Assembly: GCF_013363995.1 (NCBI RefSeq)
Contig: NZ_JABWGO010000002.1
Coordinates: 124,001 to 188,000 of the forward strand
Source of the DNA: Nonomuraea rhodomycinica
GTDB taxonomy: Bacteria; Actinomycetota; Actinomycetes; Streptosporangiales; Streptosporangiaceae
Direction: 5' to 3'
Length of the DNA stretch: 64,000 nt
Positions 50,943 through 59,112 of the stretch are shown here, one piece after another. The notes below the pieces were generated by a model. That model was not told where the DNA came from. It ran no database searches and saw nothing but the letters and a program-made list of their open reading frames with translations. Position 1 is the stretch's first letter. Each line of letters starts with the position of its first letter. Position numbers and translations under genes: made by a program.

Positions 50943-50953
50943 GCCCCGTATCG
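50932..50953. promoter_or_regulatory. Operator overlapping the tetR start codon
   Basis: CGATACG and CGTATCG with an 8-bp centre; the symmetry extends through TATT/AATA with one mismatch. It covers the GTG start at 50942, consistent with tight autorepression. Confidence 0.7.
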
Positions 50954-51032
50954 TAATACACAGAACCAGGTCGTGGTTCCGAACCCTGTCGCGCGCGCCG
51001 GATTGTCAGTGCACGGACCTACGCTCTTCCCC

Positions 51033-51719
51033 ATGCCGACATCCGCCATCCCCGCGTCCCTGGCCTATGCCGATGCCGATGCCCGCCTGGGCGGCGCGTT
51101 GTCCGCCGTGTTCGAGGGTGCGGGAGCGTCGCCCGGCTACGACGAGGTGCTGTTCTTCGACGGCGACCTCACCCTCGACGGGGATTTCCTGGACGCCGTC
51201 AACGAACTGCGCGGCGGCGACGCCGAGGGCGACGTCGAGTTGATCGTGGTCACCGGCGACCTGAAGGTCACCGGCCCGATCGCGCTCTATGAGGACAGGC
51301 CCGGCCTGTACGTCGGCGGTCACACCGCGGCCGAGACCCTGGAGGGTGGCGAAGCGGAGATCTACATCCACGACGGCGCCTTCACCTACCTGGTCTACGG
51401 CTGGTACAACCACGGCTCTTTGCGGACCGGGATCGTCGATACCCCATGGGTGATCGACTACGACCACGCCATGGACGTGTACGCCCCAGGCGGGCGCTGG
51501 GTGAACAATTACGACGATGACGAGGACGCCGACTTCGCCGTCGGCGACAGCATCGTCGAGGCGTTCGTGCCCGAGGTCGTCGACGCGGAGGGCCGCTGCC
51601 TGGACGTCGACGCGTTCCTCAACCGGCTGCGGGCCGGGCTGCCGGTCCTGCGGCCCGGAGCCCGGACGGCGGCCGAGTCGGCGAGTGACGGCGTCGTCCG
51701 GGCGCGCCCGGCCGAATGA
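51033..51719 (+). CDS. Acidic protein of unknown function with beta-helix-like strand repeats
   Basis: 228-residue, strongly acidic protein not assigned to a family. Short repeating beta strands with turns (VLFFDGDLTLDGDF, LIVVTGDLKVTGPI, GLYVGGHTAAETLEGG, AEIYIHDGAFTYLVY) look like a bactofilin-like or right-handed beta-helix arrangement. A YDDDEDADFAVGDS turn and a basic C-terminus (VVRARPAE) follow. ATG 51033 is used; GTG 51009 in frame is possible. It has no clear partner. Confidence 0.55.
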   Translation: MPTSAIPASLAYADADARLGGALSAVFEGAGASPGYDEVLFFDGDLTLDGDFLDAVNELRGGDAEGDVELIVVTGDLKVTGPIALYEDRPGLYVGGHTAAETLEGGEAEIYIHDGAFTYLVYGWYNHGSLRTGIVDTPWVIDYDHAMDVYAPGGRWVNNYDDDEDADFAVGDSIVEAFVPEVVDAEGRCLDVDAFLNRLRAGLPVLRPGARTAAESASDGVVRARPAE

Positions 51720-51738
51720 AGCCATCCAGGTACGGCGG

Positions 51739-52632
51739 CTAGATGAGGATGACGCGGCGGCCGCGTGTGTGGCCGGCGCGGCTGTCGATGTGCGCCTTCG
51801 CGGCTTCGGCCAGCGTGTACGTCCTGTCGACCGGGATGTGGAGCTTCCTCCGCGCGATGAGCGCGGTGGCCTCGGCGAGTGCTTCCGGCACGCTTCCGGC
51901 CTCGCCGGAGAATCGGACGCCGAACCGCGGCGCGTTGAGGTCGGCGATGGAGACGACCTTCTGCGGGTCCCGGGTCAGCTCCAGGAGTTCGGGAATCACG
52001 CCGGAGCCGGCGAGATCGAGGGCCGCGTCGACGGGACCGAGCCGGCGCACTCTGTCGACCCAGCCGGGGCCGTAGGTCGTGGCGAGGGCGCCGAGGCTGC
52101 GTAGATAGTCCTGGTTCGCCGCCCCGGCCGTGCCGATCACCTTGATGCCACGGTCGCGGGCTATCTGCAGCACCGCGGACCCGACTCCGCCTGAGGCGCC
52201 ACTGACAAGGAGCGTCTGCCCGGGCTGGACGCCGACCTGACCGATGACGCGCAGCGCGGTCTCCACCACGGAGGGATACCCGGCCGCCTCTTCGAAGGAC
52301 AGGCCGTCGGGCATCCGAGCCCAGGCCGAGAGCGCGGCGAACTCGGCGTAGGTGTCAGTGCCTTCGCCGAACACGCGGTCGCCGATGCCGAACCCCTCGA
52401 CGCCCTCCCCGATCTCGTCGACCACTCCTGAGGCGTCCAGTCCGACCCCGGCGGGCAGCCGGACCGGATGGGCCTTGAGGATCTGGCCTTCCCGGATTCT
52501 CCAGTCGACGGGGTTCACGCCTGCCGCCCGGACCGCGATGCGTACCTGACCAGGGCCCGCGTGGGGTTCCTCGGCCTCGATGACGTGCAGGACGTCCGGA
52601 CCACCGAACTCGGTGAAGCTCACTTTCTTCAT
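51739..52632 (-). CDS. NADP-dependent quinone oxidoreductase-like MDR enzyme
   Basis: Zinc-free medium-chain reductase of 297 residues. The N-terminal GroES-like domain (VRIAVRAAGVNPVDWRIREG) and the Rossmann domain with SGASGGVGSAVLQIA (about 140-155) are standard for zeta-crystallin/QOR enzymes that reduce quinones or enones with NADPH. ATG 52632 begins at an operator-rich divergent gap shared with a TetR gene, so expression is probably under that repressor. Confidence 0.87.
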   Translation of the reverse strand: MKKVSFTEFGGPDVLHVIEAEEPHAGPGQVRIAVRAAGVNPVDWRIREGQILKAHPVRLPAGVGLDASGVVDEIGEGVEGFGIGDRVFGEGTDTYAEFAALSAWARMPDGLSFEEAAGYPSVVETALRVIGQVGVQPGQTLLVSGASGGVGSAVLQIARDRGIKVIGTAGAANQDYLRSLGALATTYGPGWVDRVRRLGPVDAALDLAGSGVIPELLELTRDPQKVVSIADLNAPRFGVRFSGEAGSVPEALAEATALIARRKLHIPVDRTYTLAEAAKAHIDSRAGHTRGRRVILI

Positions 52633-52643
52633 GCGGCAGACCG

Positions 52644-52698
52644 TAACACTAACGGTTAGCATTTTGAAACGGTTGTGTTCTCGCATCTGGTAGTGTTA
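52644..52698. promoter_or_regulatory. Operator pair between quinone reductase and tetR
   Basis: TAACACTA (52644-52651) and TAGTGTTA (52691-52698) are perfect inverted half-sites. A separate compact palindrome CTAAC-G-GTTAG lies at 52649-52659. Both are AT-rich and positioned to control divergent transcription. Confidence 0.65.
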
Positions 52699-52702
52699 TC
52701 GC

Positions 52703-53314
52703 ATGATCGAGCAGCTCGGACGCCGCGAGCGCAAGAAGGCCGCAACCCGGCAGAAGATCGCCGACACCGCTCTGCGGCTGTTCGCCGAGCGCGGCTACGA
52801 CGCGGTGGGCATCCGCGAGGTGGCCGCCGGGGCCGACGTGGCCGTGACCACGCTCTTCTCCCACTTCAGCTCGAAGGAGGCCCTGGTCTTCGAGCAGGAC
52901 GAGGACTTCGAGCAGCGCCTCGTGCGGGCGGTCACCGACCGCCAGGCGCACGAGGCGCTCATCCCCGCCCTGCGCCGCGAGATCCACGCCATGGTGCGGC
53001 ACTGCACGGCGGACGGCGCCGCCCCGCTGTGGCGCATGATCGAGGAATCACCGGCGCTGCGGCAGTACGAGGAGTCGATGAGACAGCGCCACGCCCGGTC
53101 GCTGGCCGCGGCCATCGCCGCCGACCTGAACCTGCCGCGGGCCACGCCGATCTGCAGCGCGATCGCCCGCTTCGTGGTCGACGCCTTCTCGGTCGCCCGC
53201 GAGGCGGACGACCCGCGAACCGCGGTGGACGAGATCTTCCGCATGATCGAGGCGGCTTGGGCGGTCGCTGGTGCCACTCCACCTGCGCGGGAGAGCTCTC
53301 CGGCCTCGCGGTGA
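52703..53314 (+). CDS. TetR-family regulator
   Basis: 203-residue regulator. The HTH region (about 10-58) contains KIADTALRLFAERGYDAVGI and VAVTTLFSHFSSKEAL. Divergent from the quinone reductase, with shared operator-like inverted repeats, so it is the probable repressor of that enzyme in response to a quinone or electrophile. ATG 52703 is the first start. Confidence 0.88.
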   Translation: MIEQLGRRERKKAATRQKIADTALRLFAERGYDAVGIREVAAGADVAVTTLFSHFSSKEALVFEQDEDFEQRLVRAVTDRQAHEALIPALRREIHAMVRHCTADGAAPLWRMIEESPALRQYEESMRQRHARSLAAAIAADLNLPRATPICSAIARFVVDAFSVAREADDPRTAVDEIFRMIEAAWAVAGATPPARESSPASR

Positions 53315-53503
53315 GTCCGTCCACGGGCGGGCCGAGATACCGCCCGGCCTCGCCTGGACCGGCGGCTTCATGATCACTCGTTCGCCCACCACCTCACGTC
53401 TGCTGAGGGGACGACATGCGCGTCTCGTCGGTCACCGGGGGAAGGGAGAGGGTTCACCCGTGCGGGGGAGCCCTGGCCGAGGTGGCTCGGAGACGCTGGG
53501 GTC

Positions 53504-54037
53504 ATGGTGAGTGAGCGAACCGAAGTGCCTGTCCCGCGTTGGGCCGTCCGGGCCGCCTACGCGTCCGCGCTGTCGGCGACGATCGGGTTCGTACCGCTGC
53601 ACGCGGTATGGGCGGCGGGGGTTCCCCTCTGGGCTGACGCGGGCAAGTTCCGGCACTGGTACGCGGAAGGCGGCGGTCCCTACCTCTTCGTCCTCTGCGC
53701 CGCGGCGGTGCTGGCCGGAGTCCTGGCGCTGAGCCTGGTGCGACCATGGGGCCGGGTCTTCCCGCGATGGGTGCCGCTGGTCTCCGGGCGCAGGGTGCCG
53801 CGCCGGACGCTTTCCGGCACGGCGTTCGCGGTGTCGGTCTTCCTGCTCGGGTACACGGCATGGGCCGCGTGGCAGACGGCCGGCGACTTCAGCGAAGTCG
53901 GCATCTTCAGTCCGTGGATCGTCGTCTACGGGATTCCGCAGTTCCTGGTCTGGGGCATCGGCCTGTTGCTCGCCGCCTGGTCGTACCACGCCCGGAGCGG
54001 TCCCGGCCGCGGTGCCGGTGTCCTGCGCTCCGCCTGA
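53504..54037 (+). CDS. Four-helix membrane protein of unknown function
   Basis: 177-residue integral membrane protein. Helices are seen at AYASALSATIGFVPLHAVW, YLFVLCAAAVLAGVLALSLV, TAFAVSVFLLGYTAWAAW and IVVYGIPQFLVWGIGLLL. There is a conserved-looking HAVW...GVPLW turn after the first. It resembles DUF3995-type proteins, but this is not certain. The gene stands alone between a TetR gene and a VOC gene. Confidence 0.65.
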   Translation: MVSERTEVPVPRWAVRAAYASALSATIGFVPLHAVWAAGVPLWADAGKFRHWYAEGGGPYLFVLCAAAVLAGVLALSLVRPWGRVFPRWVPLVSGRRVPRRTLSGTAFAVSVFLLGYTAWAAWQTAGDFSEVGIFSPWIVVYGIPQFLVWGIGLLLAAWSYHARSGPGRGAGVLRSA

Positions 54038-54109
54038 CAGCACGAACCTGCCGGACGGGCGGAGCCGACCCATAGACTCAGCCTCCCGTCCGTACTGTCT
54101 GGGAGAGCC

Positions 54110-54508
54110 ATGACGAGCAGGTTCACCGAGTTGGTCATCGACTGCCACGATCCGGAACGGCTCGCGGCCTTCTGGTGCGCGGTCCTGGACTTCAAGGTGA
54201 TCGACCGCGGCGAGGACAGCGTCGAGATCGGCTCGTGGGAGCCGACCGTCGAGGAGGTCGTGGCCCGCCAGATGCCGCCCACCCTGATGTTCATCCGGGT
54301 GCCCGAGGGCAAGTCCGTGAAGAACCGGCTCCACCTCGACGTCAGCCCGATCGACCGCAGTACCGAAGACGAGGTGGCCAGGCTGCTCGATCTCGGCGCC
54401 GCCAAGGTGGACGTGGGCCAGGGCCCCAGCCGGAGCTGGGTGGTCATGGCCGATCCCGAGGGCAACGAGTTCGATGTCGTGCGCACCCTGCACCGTCCGA
54501 CTGCCTGA
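54110..54508 (+). CDS. VOC family protein
   Basis: 132-residue protein of the glyoxalase-like VOC group. RFTELVIDCHDPERLAAFWCAVLDF starts the first module (cited in part) and SWVVMADPEGNEFDVV ends the second, the usual place of the C-terminal metal ligand Glu. The F-W-x-A-V-L pattern is that of the glyoxalase-like Glyoxalase_6 group. Substrate unknown. It precedes a second VOC gene and an ECF sigma factor. Confidence 0.82.
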   Translation: MTSRFTELVIDCHDPERLAAFWCAVLDFKVIDRGEDSVEIGSWEPTVEEVVARQMPPTLMFIRVPEGKSVKNRLHLDVSPIDRSTEDEVARLLDLGAAKVDVGQGPSRSWVVMADPEGNEFDVVRTLHRPTA

Positions 54509-54645
54509 CCTGTCCTAAGGGGTGGAGCGGAGCCCTGCCGCGCAGGGTTCGGCCCCTTCGTTACCTTCTGGCTCCCGGGCCCGTCATACGAGCGACGGCC
54601 GGACATGCCCACGGTCGTCGGACGACAACGCGATGGGAGACCAGG

Positions 54646-55068
54646 ATGCTGACGAACATCATGTACGTGACGGTCAATGTCACCGATCAGGACCGCGCCC
54701 TGCGGTTCTACACCGAAGGGCTCGGTCTGCAGAAGCGCGTCGACTACCCCGGGCCGGAAGGACGCTTCCTCACGGTGGGCGTCCCCGACAGCCCGGTCGA
54801 GATCATCCTCTGGTCGCCTGCGCCGGCCGCGGGACAGTCGGCCGCTGGACAGCCGGGCGGGAAGCGGCCGGGCGCCGCCCCCGGTCCGCTCATCCTCGAG
54901 TCGGACGACCTGAGGAAGGATTTCGAGGTGTTCCGCCGGCGAGGCGTGACCTTCGATCGGCCCGAACCGGAGGACTACCCGTTCGGCGTTCGCATCGAGG
55001 CCGTGGATCCGGACGGCAACCTGATCTCGCTGCGCCAGCAGCGCCGCCGCAACCGTGCCGACGGCTGA
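54646..55068 (+). CDS. VOC family protein
   Basis: 140-residue VOC protein with VNVTDQDRALRFYTEGLGL near the start and EAVDPDGNLISL near the end. A low-complexity Gly/Ala/Pro stretch (about 65-85) separates the halves. It ends three bases before the ECF sigma factor start, so the two genes are cotranscribed. Glyoxalase-like enzymes beside ECF sigma factors are often members of the sigma regulon. Confidence 0.82.
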   Translation: MLTNIMYVTVNVTDQDRALRFYTEGLGLQKRVDYPGPEGRFLTVGVPDSPVEIILWSPAPAAGQSAAGQPGGKRPGAAPGPLILESDDLRKDFEVFRRRGVTFDRPEPEDYPFGVRIEAVDPDGNLISLRQQRRRNRADG

Positions 55069-55071
55069 CCG

Positions 55072-55959
55072 ATGACCGGCACCAGCCGGACGGACCTGCT
55101 GGCCGAGGCGTTCGAGGCCCACCGTGACCGGCTGAGCGCGGTCGCCTACCGCGTGCTCGGATCGCACGCCGACGCCGAGGACGTGGTCCAGGAGACCTGG
55201 ATGCGGCTCGCCCGCCAGGACGCGACGGCCATCGAGAACCTGGCGGGCTGGCTGACCACGGTGGTCGGCCGGATCAGCCTGGACGTCCTGCGCTCCCGCC
55301 GGACCCGCCCGGAGGCCTCCTACGGCGACGGGTTGTCCGAGCTCGTGATCACGGTCGACCACGGCGCCGAGCTGGAGGAGACCGCGGCGCTCGCCGACTC
55401 GGTGGGGCTCGCGCTGCTCGTCGTCCTGGACTCGCTCAGGCCCAGCGAGCGGCTGGCGTTCGTGCTGCACGACCTGTTCGCGGTGCCGTTCGCCGAGATC
55501 GGCCAGATCCTCGGCAAGTCCGCCGACGCCACCAAGATGATCGCCAGCCGCGCCCGCCGGAAGGTACGGGCGACCGAGCGGCCGGCGACCGTCGGACCGG
55601 AACAACGACAGGTCGTCGAAGCCTTCCGCGCGGCAGCCTCGGGCGGGGACTTCGAGGCGCTGCTGCGCGTGCTCGACCCGGACGTGAGGCTCACCGTCGA
55701 CACTCCGGGCGGGCGGGTCGTCACCCTCGGCGCCACCGCGGTGGCCTCCGGCGCGAGGATGCTCGCGGGCGCTGTCGCACGTCATCGAGCGGTGCTCGTC
55801 AACGGCTTGCCGGGGTACGTGTCGTGGCGCGAGGACGGCACCCCGCTCTCGATCATCTCGTTCACGGTCGCCGACGGCCGAATCGCCGCCATCGCGATCG
55901 TGGCCGATCCCGCCAGGCTCGCATCGACGCACCTGCCGGACCCCGCTGAGCCGGGATGA
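55072..55959 (+). CDS. SigJ/ECF41-like sigma factor with SnoaL C-terminal domain
   Basis: ECF sigma factor of 295 residues. Region 2 (about 10-75) has AYRVLGSHADAEDVVQETWMRL and region 4 (about 115-165) has LRPSERLAFVLHDLFAVPFAEI. A SnoaL/NTF2-like C-terminal domain follows from about 175, in place of a separate anti-sigma protein. In ECF41-type factors this extension controls activity. Its 3' end lies in a 10-bp triple repeat. The partner VOC gene directly upstream may be its target. Confidence 0.87.
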   Translation: MTGTSRTDLLAEAFEAHRDRLSAVAYRVLGSHADAEDVVQETWMRLARQDATAIENLAGWLTTVVGRISLDVLRSRRTRPEASYGDGLSELVITVDHGAELEETAALADSVGLALLVVLDSLRPSERLAFVLHDLFAVPFAEIGQILGKSADATKMIASRARRKVRATERPATVGPEQRQVVEAFRAAASGGDFEALLRVLDPDVRLTVDTPGGRVVTLGATAVASGARMLAGAVARHRAVLVNGLPGYVSWREDGTPLSIISFTVADGRIAAIAIVADPARLASTHLPDPAEPG

Positions 55960-55976
55960 GCCGGGATGAGCCGGGG
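55947..55976. repeat. 10-bp tandem repeat over the sigma factor stop
   Basis: Three units of TGAGCCGGG(A/G) at 55947, 55957 and 55967. The gene stop TGA is the first three bases of unit two, so the last codons and the stop are echoed downstream. Confidence 0.93.
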
Positions 55977-56041
55977 TCGCGGTGATGCCGTCGCCTGCTT
56001 GACGCTCCGCTTGCCGTGGTCGAGACGGCGTGGCCCTTGCT

Positions 56042-56869
56042 TCAGTCCCCCGGCGCCGCGTGCAGGGCCGTGAAGGCAAGGAGGAGAGCGGCGGTCGCCT
56101 CCGGGTCCTCCACGATGGGCGTGTGCCCGATGCCGGGCAGCAGCTCGACCGTCGCGTCCGGGACGACCAGGTAGTCGGCGGCGGACGAGGAGCGCCATCT
56201 GCGGTCGTCCGCGCCGAAGATCACCAGCAGTGGCTTGCCGAGGACCTTCAGCCGGTCCGGGAGCGACCGCTGCTCCAGGTAGGGCAGGGGCGCCCGCATC
56301 GTCGCGGCGAACGTGCCGAAGGACATGCCGCGCACGTGGTCCACGAACCGCTGGGGCAACTCGAAGCCCGCCCGGCTGAAACCGGTGGCCGTCAGCAGGC
56401 GGATCTGCTCGTCGGACGGCGGCCACCGCGCCGGATCCACGGCGCCGGACTCCTGGGGGATGAAGGCGGCCATGCCGGGCCCGGTGTTGACGAGCGCGAG
56501 CGCGGTCACCAGGTCGGGCCGTCGCTCGGCGAGGGCGGTGGCGACATAGCCGCCGCTGGAGTGGCCGGCCACCACGGCGTGCTCGACGCCGAGCCGGTCC
56601 AGGGCCTCGCCGACCCGGCGTCCCTGGTCCGGCGGCGCGTAGCCGCCGTCGGCCGGTGCGGCTGAGCGGCCGTGTCCGGGCAGGTCGACGCGGATGACGC
56701 GATGGGACTCGGTCAGCAGCGGGACCAGCAGGTCCCACGAGCCGGCCCAGGAGGCGGTCCCGTGGATGAGCAGGAGCGCGGGCGCGTCGCGGGGGCCGTC
56801 CTGGTGGACGTGGAGGTCGCCGTCGTCCAGGGGGAGGGTCGTGCTCTCGGTGTTCGGGGAAAGGGTCAT
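56042..56869 (-). CDS. Alpha/beta hydrolase
   Basis: 275-residue serine hydrolase. LLLIHGTASWAGSWDLLVP is the oxyanion loop, VDLPGHGRS follows, the nucleophile elbow is VAGHSSGGYVA, and the acid and His are likely in FGADDRRW and LPGIGHTPIVEDP. The substrate is not indicated by neighbours. ATG 56869 is the first well-placed start. It is convergent with the ECF gene. Confidence 0.84.
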   Translation of the reverse strand: MTLSPNTESTTLPLDDGDLHVHQDGPRDAPALLLIHGTASWAGSWDLLVPLLTESHRVIRVDLPGHGRSAAPADGGYAPPDQGRRVGEALDRLGVEHAVVAGHSSGGYVATALAERRPDLVTALALVNTGPGMAAFIPQESGAVDPARWPPSDEQIRLLTATGFSRAGFELPQRFVDHVRGMSFGTFAATMRAPLPYLEQRSLPDRLKVLGKPLLVIFGADDRRWRSSSAADYLVVPDATVELLPGIGHTPIVEDPEATAALLLAFTALHAAPGD

Positions 56870-57022
56870 GGGGACACTGTCGCCGCGGGTGCGGGCCCGT
56901 GGATTGGACGAATGTTCCCCTCGGCCGGTGTCACTTTCCGCAGTGGACGTCCCGGGCTTACCGGTGGGCTGCGGGTGCCGGCCCGCGGCGCGCCGCACGG
57001 ACCGGCCTCGCGCAGCCGCCGG

Positions 57023-57583
57023 TCAGCCGAGCTGCGTCGGGTCGTGCACCGGGACGCACGGCTCGACAGGGCCCTGGATCACCGTCGCGTTGAGCTGCGA
57101 CTTGACGGGGCCCTTCGGGTTCTCGGTGAACTCCAGCGCCACCGTCTGGCCCTTCCCGACATAGCGGGGATCGATGAGGAAACTCTTCGGCCCGGGCCGG
57201 GCGACCTTGTAGTGCACGGACTCGCGCCACTCCTCCGGGGTGTCGTATCCGCCGCCGACGAGCTCGCCCCGGTCGTTCTGGCACTTCGTGTAGGGCTTGA
57301 GGTACGTGACGTCGGCGGTCACGCCCAGCTCCTTGAGGTCCTGCTCCAGCTGGTCGGCGTCCCTGAACTCCTTGAGCTCCACCGTGATGGTGCCGTTGGC
57401 GTTCTTGCTCACCGCGTACGCCGGCTCGGCCCCGGTCAGCAGCGGCACCGCCACCGCCGTCACGGCCGCCACCGCGGCCACCGCCGCCCCCGCGAGCAGG
57501 CGGCGGCCGACGCGGCGGCTGCGTTCGTTCCGCGCGGTCATCTCGGCCTTGAGGTCCATCAGCAACTGCTCCTCGAATCTCAT
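57023..57583 (-). CDS. Membrane-anchored protein, probable anti-sigma partner
   Basis: 186-residue protein. A short cytoplasmic N-terminus (RFEEQLLMDLKAEMTARNERSRR) precedes one transmembrane helix (LLAGAAVAAVAAVTAVAVPLL). An extracytoplasmic domain with two Cys (YTKCQN, VEPCVP) follows. It starts 4 nt inside the upstream ECF sigma gene, the usual arrangement for an anti-sigma factor, though no zinc-binding anti-sigma motif is present. It may be a CU044_5270-like sensor protein; the role is inferred from context. Confidence 0.65.
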   Translation of the reverse strand: MRFEEQLLMDLKAEMTARNERSRRVGRRLLAGAAVAAVAAVTAVAVPLLTGAEPAYAVSKNANGTITVELKEFRDADQLEQDLKELGVTADVTYLKPYTKCQNDRGELVGGGYDTPEEWRESVHYKVARPGPKSFLIDPRYVGKGQTVALEFTENPKGPVKSQLNATVIQGPVEPCVPVHDPTQLG

Positions 57584-58131
57584 CGTGGGATTCCTTCCAT
57601 GACGAAGGGCAGGTCGCGAAGCGTCTTGCGGGCGCGGTGCAGCCGCACCATGGCGGTCCCCGGCCGGATTCCCAGCGCTACCGCCGCCTCCGACGGCGTG
57701 AGCTGCTCCAGAACCACCAGCTCCAGGACAGCGCGCTCCCCGTCGGGTAATCCGGCCATGGCCTCGAAGGCCGCCCTGGCGGGCCGTTCCGCGTCGATCT
57801 GCTCCTCCAGCCGGGACAGGTCGTTGCCGTCGAGCGGACGCCGCCCGCTCACCCGATGGGTGAGCTCGGACTCCCGCAGCGCCCGCCGTCGCTCGGCCGA
57901 CAGCGTGTTGCGCGCGACGCCGTACAGCCACGCGATCTCGCTGCCCTTGCCCGGGCGGTACGTGTGCGCCGAGTCGAACACCGCGAGGAACACGTCGGCC
58001 GCCAGGTCGGCGACCGTGTGCGGGTCGTCGACCCGGCGGGACAGGAAACGCGTGACAGCGTCGATGTGCCGCCGGTAGAAGGCTTCGAACGCCACGGGGT
58101 CGGTGGCGAGCTTCCCCCGTCTGAGACGCAC
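57580..58131 (-). CDS. ECF sigma factor
   Basis: RNA polymerase sigma-70 family protein of 183 residues. Region 2 (about 15-80) reads FEAFYRRHIDAVTRFLSRRV and AADVFLAVFDSAHTYRPG. Region 4 (about 125-175) has LPDGERAVLELVVLEQLTPSEAAVALGI (cited in part) and a HTH end. GTG 58131 is the start. It is coupled by a 4-nt overlap to the membrane protein gene, likely its anti-sigma partner. Confidence 0.87.
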   Translation of the reverse strand: MRLRRGKLATDPVAFEAFYRRHIDAVTRFLSRRVDDPHTVADLAADVFLAVFDSAHTYRPGKGSEIAWLYGVARNTLSAERRRALRESELTHRVSGRRPLDGNDLSRLEEQIDAERPARAAFEAMAGLPDGERAVLELVVLEQLTPSEAAVALGIRPGTAMVRLHRARKTLRDLPFVMEGIPR

Positions 58132-58259
58132 CGGCCTTGCTCCCTTCGTCGATCTACACCAGTACTTGGTGAGAACCGCCCGAAGGCTTACAGAGCAACG
58201 CGCTGGGCAGCGCGCGGAGGGCCTCCGGGACCGCTCGTAGCGGCTCGTAGCATGGGGGC

Positions 58260-59105
58260 GTGCGGACGTTCGTGCACGGCGAGGCGGTGTGGGACGTCGC
58301 GTGCCCGGACAGGCCCAGCCGGGTGGCCGGTGTCACCATGGCGGGGTTCGGCGTCCGTGACCTCGCCGCGCTGCGGATGGTCCCGCACCCGGCCGTGATG
58401 CTGCTGCTGGAGTTCGGGGCGGGTACGCCCGTCATGGACCATGCCGCCGGGCAGCGGCGGGGGAGCGTCGTCGCCGGGCCCGGGATCGGTTCCGGAGGAG
58501 GGCTCTGGGCGCGGGGTGAGAACGTCGAGTGCGTGCAGGTGCGCCTGTCCCCGGTGATCGCCCGCGCGGTGCTGGGCGTCGCCCCCGCCGACCTCGACGG
58601 CGCGGTGGTGGCCCTCGACGACCTGTGGGGGCGGGAGGCGTCGCGGATCCGCGAGCGGCTGGAGAGCGTCCCGTCGTGGCAGGATCGCTTCGCGGTGACG
58701 GACGCGCTGCTCGCCCGCCGCCACGACGCGGGACCGTCGGTGGACCCGGAGGTGGCCTGGGCCTGGCGCCGGATCGTCGTCAGCCGCGGGCTGCTCCGGG
58801 TGGACGCGCTGGCGGCGGAGGTCGGATGGAGCCGCAAACGCCTGTGGTCCCGGTTCTGTTCGCAGCTCGGCCTGCCGCCCAAGCGCGCCGCGAAGCTGGT
58901 CCGCTTCGACCACGCCGCCCACCGCCTGGTCGCGGGCGAGGGTCCGGCCCGGGTCGCGGCCGACGCCGGTTACGCCGACCAGTCGCACCTGCACCGGGAC
59001 GTCGTGGCGTTCGCCGGTATGACCCCGGCGGCCGTGGCCGGCGAGCCGTTCCTGGCGGTGGACGACATCGCCTGGCCCCGCCGCGGAGCGTCCCCCGAGC
59101 CGTGA
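58260..59105 (+). CDS. AraC-family transcriptional regulator
   Basis: 281-residue regulator. The C-terminal third holds two HTH motifs (VDALAAEVGWSRKRLWSRF, and RVAADAGYADQSHLHRDVVAFAGMTPA cited in part). The N-terminal domain is of uncertain ligand-binding type. GTG 58260 has GGGGG just upstream. It is convergent with the XRE-cupin gene. The target is unknown. Confidence 0.86.
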   Translation: MRTFVHGEAVWDVACPDRPSRVAGVTMAGFGVRDLAALRMVPHPAVMLLLEFGAGTPVMDHAAGQRRGSVVAGPGIGSGGGLWARGENVECVQVRLSPVIARAVLGVAPADLDGAVVALDDLWGREASRIRERLESVPSWQDRFAVTDALLARRHDAGPSVDPEVAWAWRRIVVSRGLLRVDALAAEVGWSRKRLWSRFCSQLGLPPKRAAKLVRFDHAAHRLVAGEGPARVAADAGYADQSHLHRDVVAFAGMTPAAVAGEPFLAVDDIAWPRRGASPEP

Positions 59106-59112
59106 GGCCGCG

